From positions 1 through 49,817 of the forward strand of contig NZ_QJSU01000013.1 in the NCBI RefSeq assembly GCF_003217155.1: a stretch of 49,817 bases of DNA. The letters run 5' to 3'. Position 1 is the first letter of the stretch. Each line of letters starts with the position of its first letter. The translations under genes and the position numbers were made by a program. This stretch comes from Psychrobacter fozii. GTDB lineage: Bacteria > Pseudomonadota > Gammaproteobacteria > Pseudomonadales > Moraxellaceae. Below are positions 25,712-34,455 of the stretch, one piece after another. The notes beneath the pieces were generated by a model that had not been told where the DNA came from, ran no database searches, and was given only the letters and a program-made list of their open reading frames with translations.

Positions 25712-26101
25712 ATGACGACTCATTCAACCAAACAAGCTATCAAAACCTCACTTTATGCATCTAAAGCCCCTTTAGAATGGGCAATCACCAGCAATGGTAC
25801 GTTGTACACTGCGCAGATTCCTATCGATGAAAATGGTGATGTGGTTGCAGGTGGTATTGAAGCGCAAACCCGTCAAACGCTAGACAATCTTAAGCACACA
25901 TTAGAATGTGCCAATGTTGGCATGGATTCGGTATTACAGGTCATGATTTATGTGACCGATCGCGATTATCTAAAAACAGTCAATCAAGTCTATGCTGAAT
26001 ACTTTGAAGCACCCTATCCAAATCGTGCGGCATTGGTGATAGCCGGATTGGCTCGTGAAGAGATGCTGGTTGAGTTGGTCGTATATGCCGCTGTGCCCTA
26101 A
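25712..26101 (+). CDS. RidA-family reactive intermediate deaminase
   Basis: 129 residues. The YjgF/RidA fold has the conserved Arg in YPNRAALVIAG and Glu in MLVELVVYA, needed for hydrolysis of 2-aminoacrylate-type enamines and imines. The YTAQIP segment replaces the usual SGQIP. It is the first gene of the LysR-controlled cluster, 59 bases before the aldehyde dehydrogenase. In such settings it probably hydrolyses an imine or enamine intermediate of amino compound breakdown rather than general metabolic waste. AAAGGATC precedes the ATG. Confidence 0.85.
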   Translation: MTTHSTKQAIKTSLYASKAPLEWAITSNGTLYTAQIPIDENGDVVAGGIEAQTRQTLDNLKHTLECANVGMDSVLQVMIYVTDRDYLKTVNQVYAEYFEAPYPNRAALVIAGLAREEMLVELVVYAAVP

Positions 26102-26160
26102 ATTTTGAATGTACTCTAGTCAATAAATCAAATATTTAATACTTTATCAAGGAAGCTCTT

Positions 26161-27636
26161 ATGTCAGCTCACACCGCCCAACAGATATTGCAGCAAGACC
26201 CAACCAAATCACTTTACATCAATGGTGAATGGCAGGCAGGCGTAAATACCGTTGCCAATATCAACCCATCTGATATCACTGAAACTATCGGTGAGTTCGC
26301 CCAGGCCAGTGGCGATCAAGTCAAAGACGCTATTGCTGCTGCCCGTCACGCTCAGCCAAAGTGGGAAGCGACTCCTTTAGAAAAAAAGCAGTCTATCCTA
26401 CAAGCAATTGGCGATGAAATGATTGCTCGCTGTGATGAGCTAGGTACGCTGTTGTCTCTTGAAGAAGGTAAGCCGTTTGCCGAAGGTCGCGGCGAGATTT
26501 ACCGCGCTGGTCAGTTCTTTCATTACTATGCAGCGGAAGTATTGCGTCAAATGGGTGATAGCGCTGATTCAGTGCGTCCTGGTGTTAAGGTCGAAGTTAC
26601 CCGCGAAGCAGTCGGTGTGGTTGCCATTATCTCGCCTTGGAACTTTCCAACTGCCACCGCTGTATGGAAAATCGCGCCAGCTTTGGCCTTTGGTAACACT
26701 GTCATTTGGAAGCCTGCGAATTTAACACCAGCCAGTGCAGTGGCATTGGCTGAAATCATCCACCGTCAAGGCATGCCAGAAGGTACGTTTAACCTACTAT
26801 TGGGTGGCGGCTCATCAGTCGGTGATGCGCTCACTAATTCTACAGATATCGATGCCGTAAGCTTTACAGGTTCTGTACCAACGGGTCGCAAAGTTGCGGC
26901 TGCGACTGCACCAAACTTTATTCGTTGTCAGCTTGAGATGGGCAGCAAAAACGCCTTGGTCATCGCTGATGATGCCGATTTGCAAGTTGCTATCGATGCA
27001 GCAGTGGCTGGTGCGTTCGGCGGTTCAGGGCAGAAATGTACGGCTTCTTCACGCCTCATCGTGATGGACGGTATCCACGATGCGTTTGTGGATGGTGTGA
27101 TTGCTAAAATGAAAACCTTAAAGGTCGGCCATGCACTTGATGACGGTATTTTTATGGGTCCTGTTGTCGATGACAAGCAGCTGGCATCAAACATGGACTG
27201 GATCGAAAAGGCCAAACAGTCTGGTGCCAATTTAGCCTTTGGTGGTGAGCGTCTAGAGATGCCGTATGACGGCTATTATATGTCGCCCACGTTGTTTACT
27301 GAGACGGATAACAGCTGGGATATCAACCAAGAAGAAGTGTTTGCCCCGCTGGCGTGTGTCTTGCGTGTCAAAAACCTAGAAGAAGCGATTGCCATGACCA
27401 ATGATACGCGCTTTGGTCTGACGGGTGGCATCATCACCCAAAGCTTGCGTAGCAGTGCGATGTTTAAAGAGCAAGTACAAGCAGGCTGTGTCATGGTCAA
27501 TCTAGCGACTGCAGGTACGGATTATCACGTACCATTTGGTGGCCGTAAACAGTCAAGCTTTGGCCCGCGTGAGCAAGGTCAATATGCCAAAGAGTTCTAT
27601 ACCATCGTCAAAACCGCTTATCAAAAAGCGTATTAG
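26161..27636 (+). CDS. NAD(P)-dependent aldehyde dehydrogenase (semialdehyde type)
   Basis: 491 residues. The catalytic Cys is in GQKCTASSR, the general base Glu is in LEMGSKN, and the cofactor motif is FTGSVPTGRKVA with ISPWNFPTATAVWKIAP. The GQKCTASSR form is typical of 2-oxoglutarate semialdehyde and related dehydrogenases. It oxidises the aldehyde of the pathway substrate to an acid in the cytoplasm. It is the second gene of the cluster and precedes the M19-type hydrolase. AAGGAAG gives the ribosome site. Confidence 0.88.
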   Translation: MSAHTAQQILQQDPTKSLYINGEWQAGVNTVANINPSDITETIGEFAQASGDQVKDAIAAARHAQPKWEATPLEKKQSILQAIGDEMIARCDELGTLLSLEEGKPFAEGRGEIYRAGQFFHYYAAEVLRQMGDSADSVRPGVKVEVTREAVGVVAIISPWNFPTATAVWKIAPALAFGNTVIWKPANLTPASAVALAEIIHRQGMPEGTFNLLLGGGSSVGDALTNSTDIDAVSFTGSVPTGRKVAAATAPNFIRCQLEMGSKNALVIADDADLQVAIDAAVAGAFGGSGQKCTASSRLIVMDGIHDAFVDGVIAKMKTLKVGHALDDGIFMGPVVDDKQLASNMDWIEKAKQSGANLAFGGERLEMPYDGYYMSPTLFTETDNSWDINQEEVFAPLACVLRVKNLEEAIAMTNDTRFGLTGGIITQSLRSSAMFKEQVQAGCVMVNLATAGTDYHVPFGGRKQSSFGPREQGQYAKEFYTIVKTAYQKAY

Positions 27637-27743
27637 AGACCTTCTTGACAAGCATGTTAGCCACTATCGACGCGACAGGGTGTAAACACGCACTTAATGG
27701 CAAATGATCGCGGTCACTTATAAAAGTATTAAAGGGAATTGAT

Positions 27744-28733
27744 ATGTACCAAGACCATATCGTCATTGACGGATTACAGTATAGCCATTGGGATCGCGAC
27801 TACTTTAAGATGCTACAAGCCAGTGGTATCAATGCGGTACACGCCACCTTGGTCTATCACGAAGACGCTCGCCAAACCACGACTCGCTTTGCTGAATGGC
27901 ATGCACGCTTTGAGCAAAACTCAGATCTTATCTTGCCCGTGTACTCAGTGGCTGATATCAAAACGGCAAAAGAGCAGGGCAAAGTTGGCATCTTTTTCGG
28001 TGCGCAAAACTGCTCACCAATTGATGATGAGATTGGCCTAATCAGCGTGATGCGCCGCTTAGGTCTATTGATTATGCAACTGACTTACAACAACCAGAGC
28101 TTACTAGCAACAGGTTGCTATGAGCAGAATGACAGCGGCATTACTCGTTTTGGTCAGCAGGCCATCGCTGAGATGAACCGTGTCGGTATGATTATTGACA
28201 TGTCACACAGCGCTGAGCGCTCAACGCTTGAGGCGATAGAAGTGTCATCGCGTCCGATATGTATCAGCCATGCCAATCCGACCACGGCTCATGAGGCCTT
28301 GCGTAATAAATCAGACACGGTCATCAGTGCCTTGACCCAAGCAGGCGGGTTGTTAGGGTTTAGCTTATATCCGTTTCATTTGCCAAATGGTAGTGACTGT
28401 ACGCTTGATGACTTTTGCACCATGATTGCCAATTGCGCTGATAAATATGGCGTCGAGCATTTAGCGATTGGCAGTGACTTATGTCTCAATCAGCCGCAAG
28501 CCGTGCTTGAGTGGATGCGTAATGGACGCTGGTCAAAAGCCATGGACTATGGTGAAGGCAATGCCAATAATTCAGGTTGGCCAGATACTTTGCCATGGTT
28601 CGCTGGCAAAGACGGTATGGAAAATATCTATAACGGTCTGCTAAAGCACGGTTTTAATGAAAGTGATGCTGGAAAAGTCATCGGTCAAAACTGGTTCGAT
28701 TTTTTAGAACAAGGCTTAAAGCCTTTGTCTTAA
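27744..28733 (+). CDS. M19 (membrane dipeptidase) family hydrolase
   Basis: 329 residues, no signal peptide, so cytoplasmic. Core features of renal-dipeptidase-like enzymes are seen: IIDMSH and ICISHAN (zinc His residues), EALRNKSD (substrate Arg) and HLAIGSDL (acid Asp). The usual N-terminal HxD zinc motif is not in its normal place; VIDGLQYSHWD stands there instead. As I recall, the M19 homologue near glycine betaine genes in pseudomonads looks similar at this point. It may therefore bind one metal or act on an unusual amide. Substrate unknown; neighbours suggest a small amino or betaine compound. Confidence 0.8.
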   Translation: MYQDHIVIDGLQYSHWDRDYFKMLQASGINAVHATLVYHEDARQTTTRFAEWHARFEQNSDLILPVYSVADIKTAKEQGKVGIFFGAQNCSPIDDEIGLISVMRRLGLLIMQLTYNNQSLLATGCYEQNDSGITRFGQQAIAEMNRVGMIIDMSHSAERSTLEAIEVSSRPICISHANPTTAHEALRNKSDTVISALTQAGGLLGFSLYPFHLPNGSDCTLDDFCTMIANCADKYGVEHLAIGSDLCLNQPQAVLEWMRNGRWSKAMDYGEGNANNSGWPDTLPWFAGKDGMENIYNGLLKHGFNESDAGKVIGQNWFDFLEQGLKPLS

Positions 28734-28778
28734 CCACTCAGTCTGAAAATAGTGTTTCAATCAACGGTTACTCGAAAT

Positions 28779-28807
28779 CGCTATAAGACGTCTGTCGTCT
28801 TATAGCG
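28779..28807. terminator. Perfect 12-bp hairpin between the M19 and BCCT genes
   Basis: CGCTATAAGACG and its complement enclose a five-base loop TCTGT. It lies 46 bases after the M19 stop with no T run, so it may stabilise the upstream message or act as a partial terminator separating enzyme genes from the transporter. Confidence 0.5.
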
Positions 28808-28928
28808 TATACCCATTTGAAGTAGGTAATTTCGAATTAGATAGTATGTATAGTGAGGTTGTTTGGCTATATCCTCATTGCTACCCCTCTGATTTAAATA
28901 ACGAAACGTTAGCATATGGAGCCACATC

Positions 28929-30620
28929 ATGGCCGATTTAAAGGGATTTAATCAAGATGAGCAAGGACGCTCAAGCGCTGCCAATACAGATACAGAGGCG
29001 GAAAAGGTCACTAGCACATTAATTTCTACAGATGCTGACACGCTAGGGCTTAAAAACCCTGCCTTTTGGTACAGTGGCGGTTTTATTACGATCTTTGTTC
29101 TCATGGCGATTTTTGCAGAAGCGCAGTTAGCCACGATCGTTGATGTTGGTTTTCAATGGTCGGCTAATATTTTCGGTCCTTTCTGGCAAATTTTGCTTCT
29201 TGCTACTTTTGTTATCGCGTTAGCGGTTGGCGCAGGTCGCACTGGTCGCGTCATCTTGGGCAATTTACCAAAGCCTGAAATGGACAATTTCAAATGGATG
29301 GCTATTCTGTTTTGTACGTTGCTGGCTGGCGGCGGGGTTTTTTGGGCTGCGGCAGAACCCATTGCTCATTTCGTTTCAGCACCTCCATTATATGGTGAAT
29401 CACCAGACTTACAACAACGGGCTTTTAACGCCTTATCACAGTCTTTTATGCACTGGGGATTTTTGGCGTGGTCGATTGTCGGTAGTTTGACAGCGATTGT
29501 GGTCATGCATCTGCATTATGACAAAGGCTTACCGCTGAAACCTCGTACGCTTCTTTATCCTATGTTTGGTGAGCGCGTACTCACTGGTCAAACGGGCGCG
29601 ATTATCGATGCTTGCTGTATCGTCGCCGTCGCCGCTGGTACGATTGGTCCTATCGGTTTTCTGGGTCTACAAACCAGCTATGCACTCAACACCTTGTTTG
29701 GTATCCCTGATACGTTTACCACTCAGCTCATCATTATTGTATTTGCTATTGCGCTTTATACCTTATCAGCGATCAGTGGGCTTGCTCGAGGCATGCAGTT
29801 GCTCAGCCGCTTTAATGTCATATTGGCGGTTGCCCTGATGCTCTTTATTCTGATATTTGGGCCGACCAACTTTATCGTGAATGGTTATATCCAAGGTGTC
29901 GGTACGATGGTCGATAACTTTATCCCAATGGCGACGTTTCGCGGTGATGAAGGTTGGCTTGGCGGTTGGACAGTGTTCTTTTGGGGTTGGTTTTTAGGCT
30001 ATGGCCCGATGATGGCCATCTTTATCGCTCGCATCTCACGTGGTCGTACGATTCGCCAATTAATTACCACCGTTTGTATTATTGCACCGCTCGTGACGTG
30101 CTTTTGGTTCACCGTCGTTGGTGGTTCTGGTTTAGCATTCGAGATTGCCAACCCTGGTAGTGTCAGTAGTGCATTTGAAGGCTTCAATCTACCCGGTGCA
30201 TTATTAGCCGTCACGCAGCAACTACCATTTCCTTTGATTACCTCGATATTGTTCTTGATTTTGACGACGGTATTTATCGTGACCACTGGCGACTCGATGA
30301 CTTATACCATCAGTGTGGTCATCAGTGGCGAGCGTGAGCCGAACGCCATGATTCGCACCTTTTGGGGCATCATGATGGGTGTAACGGCGATTGTTTTAAT
30401 CTCTCTAGGTTCGGGCGGCGTGACAGCGTTGCAGTCCTTTATCGTGATTACCGCCGTGCCCGTGTCTTTTGTGCTGCTGCCGTCGTTATGGAACGGACCA
30501 CAAATCGCACAAAAAATGGCGCGAGAGCAAGACTTGTATCGTCCCAATAAGGTAGAAACCAGACATAAAATTAGTGAAGAAAAACGTGCTCAGGAAAAAT
30601 TGGCTGAAAAAATTGATTGA
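28929..30620 (+). CDS. BCCT-family transporter with altered aromatic box
   Basis: 563 residues and twelve predicted membrane helices after a 45-residue hydrophilic N-terminus. Family signatures: GGGVFWAAAEPIAHF and WTVFFWGWFLGYGPMM followed by ARISRGRTIRQ. In BetP the equivalent helix has WAWWISWSP, where three Trp residues bind the trimethylammonium group. Here the second and third are replaced by Phe and Tyr (WGWFLGYGP). The substrate is therefore probably related to, but different from, glycine betaine or choline. It is flanked by catabolic genes, so uptake for growth is more likely than osmoprotection. GGAG precedes the ATG. Confidence 0.88.
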   Translation: MADLKGFNQDEQGRSSAANTDTEAEKVTSTLISTDADTLGLKNPAFWYSGGFITIFVLMAIFAEAQLATIVDVGFQWSANIFGPFWQILLLATFVIALAVGAGRTGRVILGNLPKPEMDNFKWMAILFCTLLAGGGVFWAAAEPIAHFVSAPPLYGESPDLQQRAFNALSQSFMHWGFLAWSIVGSLTAIVVMHLHYDKGLPLKPRTLLYPMFGERVLTGQTGAIIDACCIVAVAAGTIGPIGFLGLQTSYALNTLFGIPDTFTTQLIIIVFAIALYTLSAISGLARGMQLLSRFNVILAVALMLFILIFGPTNFIVNGYIQGVGTMVDNFIPMATFRGDEGWLGGWTVFFWGWFLGYGPMMAIFIARISRGRTIRQLITTVCIIAPLVTCFWFTVVGGSGLAFEIANPGSVSSAFEGFNLPGALLAVTQQLPFPLITSILFLILTTVFIVTTGDSMTYTISVVISGEREPNAMIRTFWGIMMGVTAIVLISLGSGGVTALQSFIVITAVPVSFVLLPSLWNGPQIAQKMAREQDLYRPNKVETRHKISEEKRAQEKLAEKID

Positions 30621-30754
30621 AGCACTAAATCACTAAACGGTAAATATGAGACAGCCATCACCTACACCGCTAATTTTATATTTACCAATAGATATCATCA
30701 TTGAGATTATTAACGAAGCTGCTGGCTCGGTATATTAGGTAAGGTAGTGAAATT

Positions 30755-32494
30755 ATGAACATGGTTTATGCAAATAATAAAAGTATCGACGTCAAACCAC
30801 CCTCGCTTAGTACGGGTTTTCGTACTCGTGATGTGATTATGAATGCAGAAAGATTGGGCGCAATGCATCAGACCCGTATTAGCTTTGTGCGCACACTACT
30901 ACGCAAAATTGACAAAGAAAAATGGACACTCAGTACGCACTTATGGGATTTGGATGAGCAAGGTTACGGCAAAGTTATCTACCGCCTCAACACTTCAGAG
31001 CACTTGTATCATCTGGTGGTTTTCTGTAATGAGCTGGCTGATGACGAGCGTAATGATAGGGTGATTGCTCAAAAGTGGGATGTCACCTTTGGTCTGGTGT
31101 TCGGCGAGATAAGTGAAGAACTATTAGATAATCTACAAGCTAATGTGCCGCTACAAGAAGCAGGTCGCAACTCTAATATGGTGATGGTGCTGGCACGAGC
31201 AAATAAGAGCGTCAGGGTCTTTGACCATATTATCAGCTCGCTCGCTGTTGGTAAGCAACCGGACTTGGCTGTGCTATCGCAAGTTGGTTATATCTTGCGT
31301 ACCACTGCTGTCTATGGCAATGGTAAGTTTGGTATTTATGATTTTAAGCCGTTGGAGCATAGTGAAGACTTTGATCAATCGTTTCGGGCACAGATGTGTG
31401 CCGTCTACCTGCTGCGCGAGTTTAGCTTAGATTGGGTTGATTATTTGGCAAAGCAAAAAGGTGGTAGCAATGCAGTCACGTTGCATCCAGAGATTAAACG
31501 TTATCTTGGGATTGGTAATGCCACGGGTCTGGGTATGGCACCGTATTTGATCAACCATCCTTGTGTCGTTGACCAATGGCTTGCGACGCGTGAAGAGGCA
31601 TTGCAAGCAACGTTGGTCTGTCAGGTGGAACCCAAAGAAACGGCGCATTTTGCGAGTTTAATCAAACGTGCCATTCAGCATTTTAGCGAAATCGTCACTA
31701 TCAATGAGCAGCAAATTAAGCTCAATGAAGCGGTCGTCACAGAGTTAACAGTACTACAAAACAATTTGATGATAAGTATTAATAATTACGCGACATGGGC
31801 AGAGTTTTTGCAAGCTCACGATTACCTGAGTTTTGAGAGTCAAGAAGTCATCATATCTTGCTTAATGGAGTTGTATCCTGAGCGTGTCGATACCTCTCAA
31901 AAAAAGGTAAATGCTGATGAAGCTTTATCGTTACCGAAAGGAAAGGTGATTCAAGATTTAATCGATGTATTAGAGCTGTATTATCAGTGGGCGATTGATA
32001 TTGATTTTAGCCAGCCTGAAAACAGCTATTGGTTTTGGTATCGTTCAGTGGATAAAGAAGAGCCACGCATGGGTGTACGCGGGCAAGAGCCTGGCGCTGA
32101 TCGTGAGCTGGCATTAGACATTGCACGGCAAGCAAACCGGTTATATTTTGCGCTTAAGCAAGCCAATGCTCAACAACTGATTTCTGAGTTTACTTTAAAT
32201 CAACCAAAGTACCGTTCAATTGCGCGTCGCGTTTGGACGATGGGGCATAAACCACTGGGTGATATTCAAATGAATGTCTTGCATAAAACCGCATTACCCA
32301 TGCATCTGCTACGGTGTAAATTATCGATGTTTGGTGCGACAAAATTTGATCCTAGATCCGATCGTTGGGTGCGGATTACCTTGTTTCAAGGTGCGCCTTT
32401 ATTTGCAGAAGTGCATAGTGATGAATGGCTGTTTCCATTACTACCCGATTTGTCGACAGAACAGGGAGGTTTGACTCATGATCGTATCGCATAA
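30755..32494 (+). CDS. Unknown 579-residue cytoplasmic protein of the BCCT cluster
   Basis: I do not recognise a family. The protein has no signal peptide or membrane helix, so it is soluble. Notable segments are FRTRDVIMNAERLGAMHQTR, STHLWDLDEQGYGKVIYRL, NSNMVMVLARANKSVRVFD, TAVYGNGKFGIYDF, and a motif YWFWYRSVDKEEPRMGVRG followed by GADRELALDIARQ. The conserved-looking charged and aromatic motif near 430-450 could be an active or binding site. It starts 134 bases after the BCCT gene and overlaps the next gene by 17 bases, so the two are translationally coupled and probably form a complex. Confidence 0.7.
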   Translation: MNMVYANNKSIDVKPPSLSTGFRTRDVIMNAERLGAMHQTRISFVRTLLRKIDKEKWTLSTHLWDLDEQGYGKVIYRLNTSEHLYHLVVFCNELADDERNDRVIAQKWDVTFGLVFGEISEELLDNLQANVPLQEAGRNSNMVMVLARANKSVRVFDHIISSLAVGKQPDLAVLSQVGYILRTTAVYGNGKFGIYDFKPLEHSEDFDQSFRAQMCAVYLLREFSLDWVDYLAKQKGGSNAVTLHPEIKRYLGIGNATGLGMAPYLINHPCVVDQWLATREEALQATLVCQVEPKETAHFASLIKRAIQHFSEIVTINEQQIKLNEAVVTELTVLQNNLMISINNYATWAEFLQAHDYLSFESQEVIISCLMELYPERVDTSQKKVNADEALSLPKGKVIQDLIDVLELYYQWAIDIDFSQPENSYWFWYRSVDKEEPRMGVRGQEPGADRELALDIARQANRLYFALKQANAQQLISEFTLNQPKYRSIARRVWTMGHKPLGDIQMNVLHKTALPMHLLRCKLSMFGATKFDPRSDRWVRITLFQGAPLFAEVHSDEWLFPLLPDLSTEQGGLTHDRIA

Positions 32495-33203
32495 TGAAAT
32501 CGTCGTGATGGTATACAAAGCCTTTACTGGGCTGCACCGAGAGGTGGGCGAGGCTGATGTGATTGCCACTATGGTCGCTGAGCTACAGATGGCGGGCTTG
32601 GATGGTGTCAGGCACTTTAATAATGCCAGTCCGTATATCTTAATTGAACGTGATACGCCCATCGATATCGTCCATCAAGAGGAAGGTGCTATTCGTTTAG
32701 ATTTGCATGGTAACAGTTTGGCTTGTCACTTGCCGGCTATCATTGATTATGCTCTTGAAAAAATGGGTGATCTAACGCATTTTCATATTTATTTGCAGAA
32801 CTGCCATAACCGCTGGCTGGCTTATAGTGAGCTGGTAGGATTGGCAAGCAAGGGTTTTGCCTGTCTGGCTAAATGGGACAATGGCTCTGTACCTAAACAA
32901 ACGTTATTCACGTTAAATCAAGGGTTTATCTATCCTGATCTATACTTTTTTGATAAGGCACAAGCCAACTATAATACCAATGATATGATTATTGAGATTG
33001 CGACTCAAAACTTTGATATTGAACACGACACCCAAAATTTCGATCGTAAAATATCAACAGATGAACTGTTTTCAACCCATCAGCGCGCGTGGAAAGAAGG
33101 TATCTATGTCGACGATGAACAATGGGCGATACTCAAAACAACAGCCGCCGCAATATTGGTTGAGAATAGTGAAGCATCAAGTAAAGGTGCGGGAGGCATA
33201 TAG
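32478..33203 (+). CDS. Unknown 241-residue protein, possibly DUF3726-like
   Basis: The beginning SHNEIVVMVYKAFTGLHREVGEADVIATMVAELQMAG, quoted by key residues only, recalls DUF3726 proteins (SxxEIexLxxKAxxGxG pattern). The resemblance is from memory and weak. The protein is soluble, has no signal peptide, and has an Asp/Asn-rich C-terminal third. Ribosome site GGGAGG lies inside the preceding gene, which it overlaps by 17 bases. Its conserved pairing with the 579-residue protein suggests a two-subunit enzyme or assembly factor for the cluster. Confidence 0.6.
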   Translation: MIVSHNEIVVMVYKAFTGLHREVGEADVIATMVAELQMAGLDGVRHFNNASPYILIERDTPIDIVHQEEGAIRLDLHGNSLACHLPAIIDYALEKMGDLTHFHIYLQNCHNRWLAYSELVGLASKGFACLAKWDNGSVPKQTLFTLNQGFIYPDLYFFDKAQANYNTNDMIIEIATQNFDIEHDTQNFDRKISTDELFSTHQRAWKEGIYVDDEQWAILKTTAAAILVENSEASSKGAGGI

Positions 33204-33247
33204 TGTATAAAGCCAAATTTCTCATTACTCTATCAAATATCTTTATG

Positions 33248-33354
33248 TATAGTTGGTTCAGTTTAAAAGAGAGACGAGGCAACCGAGTGCAGAGGTATAT
33301 GTGATACTTCAAGCGAGGTTAACGCTGTCACTCTTTTATAGAAGGTTGGCTAGA
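33248..33354 (-). repeat. Complete copy of the 107-bp repeat family, subtype 2, reversed
   Basis: Reverse orientation of the 17853-17959 copy. Shared stretches include GATACTTCAAGCGAGGTTAAC and TTTAAAAGAGAGACGAGGC in this orientation, shown here in pieces of the same alignment. It sits just past the end of the unknown gene pair and before the 3' end of the LysR gene at 33368. Confidence 0.78.
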
Positions 33355-33367
33355 TATTAATAAGCAA

Positions 33368-34294
33368 TTAGCTATTTGGCGCTTGCGTGATGTGCTCATC
33401 CCAGTATGGCGGGGCACCATAATAGTCGGTCATGAAGTCAATAAAACATCTGACCTTATGGGGCAGCAGCTTTCTATGCGCATAGACGGCATATAAACCC
33501 AAAGGGTCGGGCTCATACTCAGGCAACACTACGACCAACTTACCAGTATGTAGTGCATCACTAGCTATAAAAGTCGGTTGTAATATTAATCCTCCACCTG
33601 CAATAGCCGCCTCAACGAGTACGTCACCGTTGTTACTACGAAATATACTATGCTCCTTGAATTGTTTTGCTTTTAGGTACTTATAAATGTGACCTTTGGT
33701 TTCAACATTCATATAGCTGTAATGCAAATAGCGATGCGCTTCCAAATCTTCAAGTTTCTTAGGCAGGCCGTGAATTTTTAAATACTCAGGTGATGCGCAT
33801 AAAACCACGCGAATAGGCGCAATCTGCTTAGCGACGAGTGATGAGCTCTCTAACTGTCCGATACGCAGTGCAATATCAAAGCCTTCTTCAACGATATCAA
33901 CTTTCCGATCGCTTAGCTGAAGGTCAACAGTGACAGAAGGATATTGTGATTGAAAATCAGTGATCAGTCTTGCCATATGCTTTAAAGCAAATGAGACAGG
34001 CGCACTGATTCGCAAGATTCCCTTAGGGTGCTGCTGTAGGCCGCCTAATTGCGCCGCCATTTCATCAATGCTCAATAAAACCTGCTGCGCATGCGTAAAA
34101 TATTGGCTACCAGCCTCAGTTATACTCACTTTACGGGTAGTGCGATTAAGCAGGCGAGTATGTAGTTCATCCTCTAGCTTTGCCACATACTTGCTCACCA
34201 GTTGCGGCGAGAGCTGCATCGTGATGGCGGCTTTGCTAAAACTGCCCTCTGTCACGACTGCTACAAAGGCACGCATCGCATCGATTCTATCCAT
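33368..34294 (-). CDS. LysR-family regulator next to DoxX/DODA genes
   Basis: 308 residues. MDRIDAMRAFVAVVTEGSF with AAITMQLSPQLVSKYVAKLE is the LysR DNA-binding domain of the DsdC/AaeR-like group often found beside DoxX genes. The effector domain follows, including GILRISAPVSFALKHM. AGGAA before the ATG at 34294 sets the start; 21 upstream codons are open but not family-like. It is divergent from the DoxX gene and probably regulates it. Confidence 0.86.
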   Translation of the reverse strand: MDRIDAMRAFVAVVTEGSFSKAAITMQLSPQLVSKYVAKLEDELHTRLLNRTTRKVSITEAGSQYFTHAQQVLLSIDEMAAQLGGLQQHPKGILRISAPVSFALKHMARLITDFQSQYPSVTVDLQLSDRKVDIVEEGFDIALRIGQLESSSLVAKQIAPIRVVLCASPEYLKIHGLPKKLEDLEAHRYLHYSYMNVETKGHIYKYLKAKQFKEHSIFRSNNGDVLVEAAIAGGGLILQPTFIASDALHTGKLVVVLPEYEPDPLGLYAVYAHRKLLPHKVRCFIDFMTDYYGAPPYWDEHITQAPNS

Positions 34295-34342
34295 GTTTTT
34301 TCCTGTATTTATCCTAATATTAAATATATTATAAACAATACG

Positions 34343-34357
34343 TTGATAATTATTCAA
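34343..34357. promoter_or_regulatory. Candidate LysR operator between LysR and DoxX genes
   Basis: TTGATAATTATTCAA is an imperfect inverted repeat with the T-N11-A spacing of LysR sites, centred in the 161-base gap between the divergent genes. Confidence 0.4.
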
Positions 34358-34455
34358 TATAACTTAGCTTACTCTTTTATATCGTTGATAGTAAAGTGTG
34401 CTCATATCATTTCCGACACTATTTATCCTAATCATACATTCTGGAGTAAGCATCA

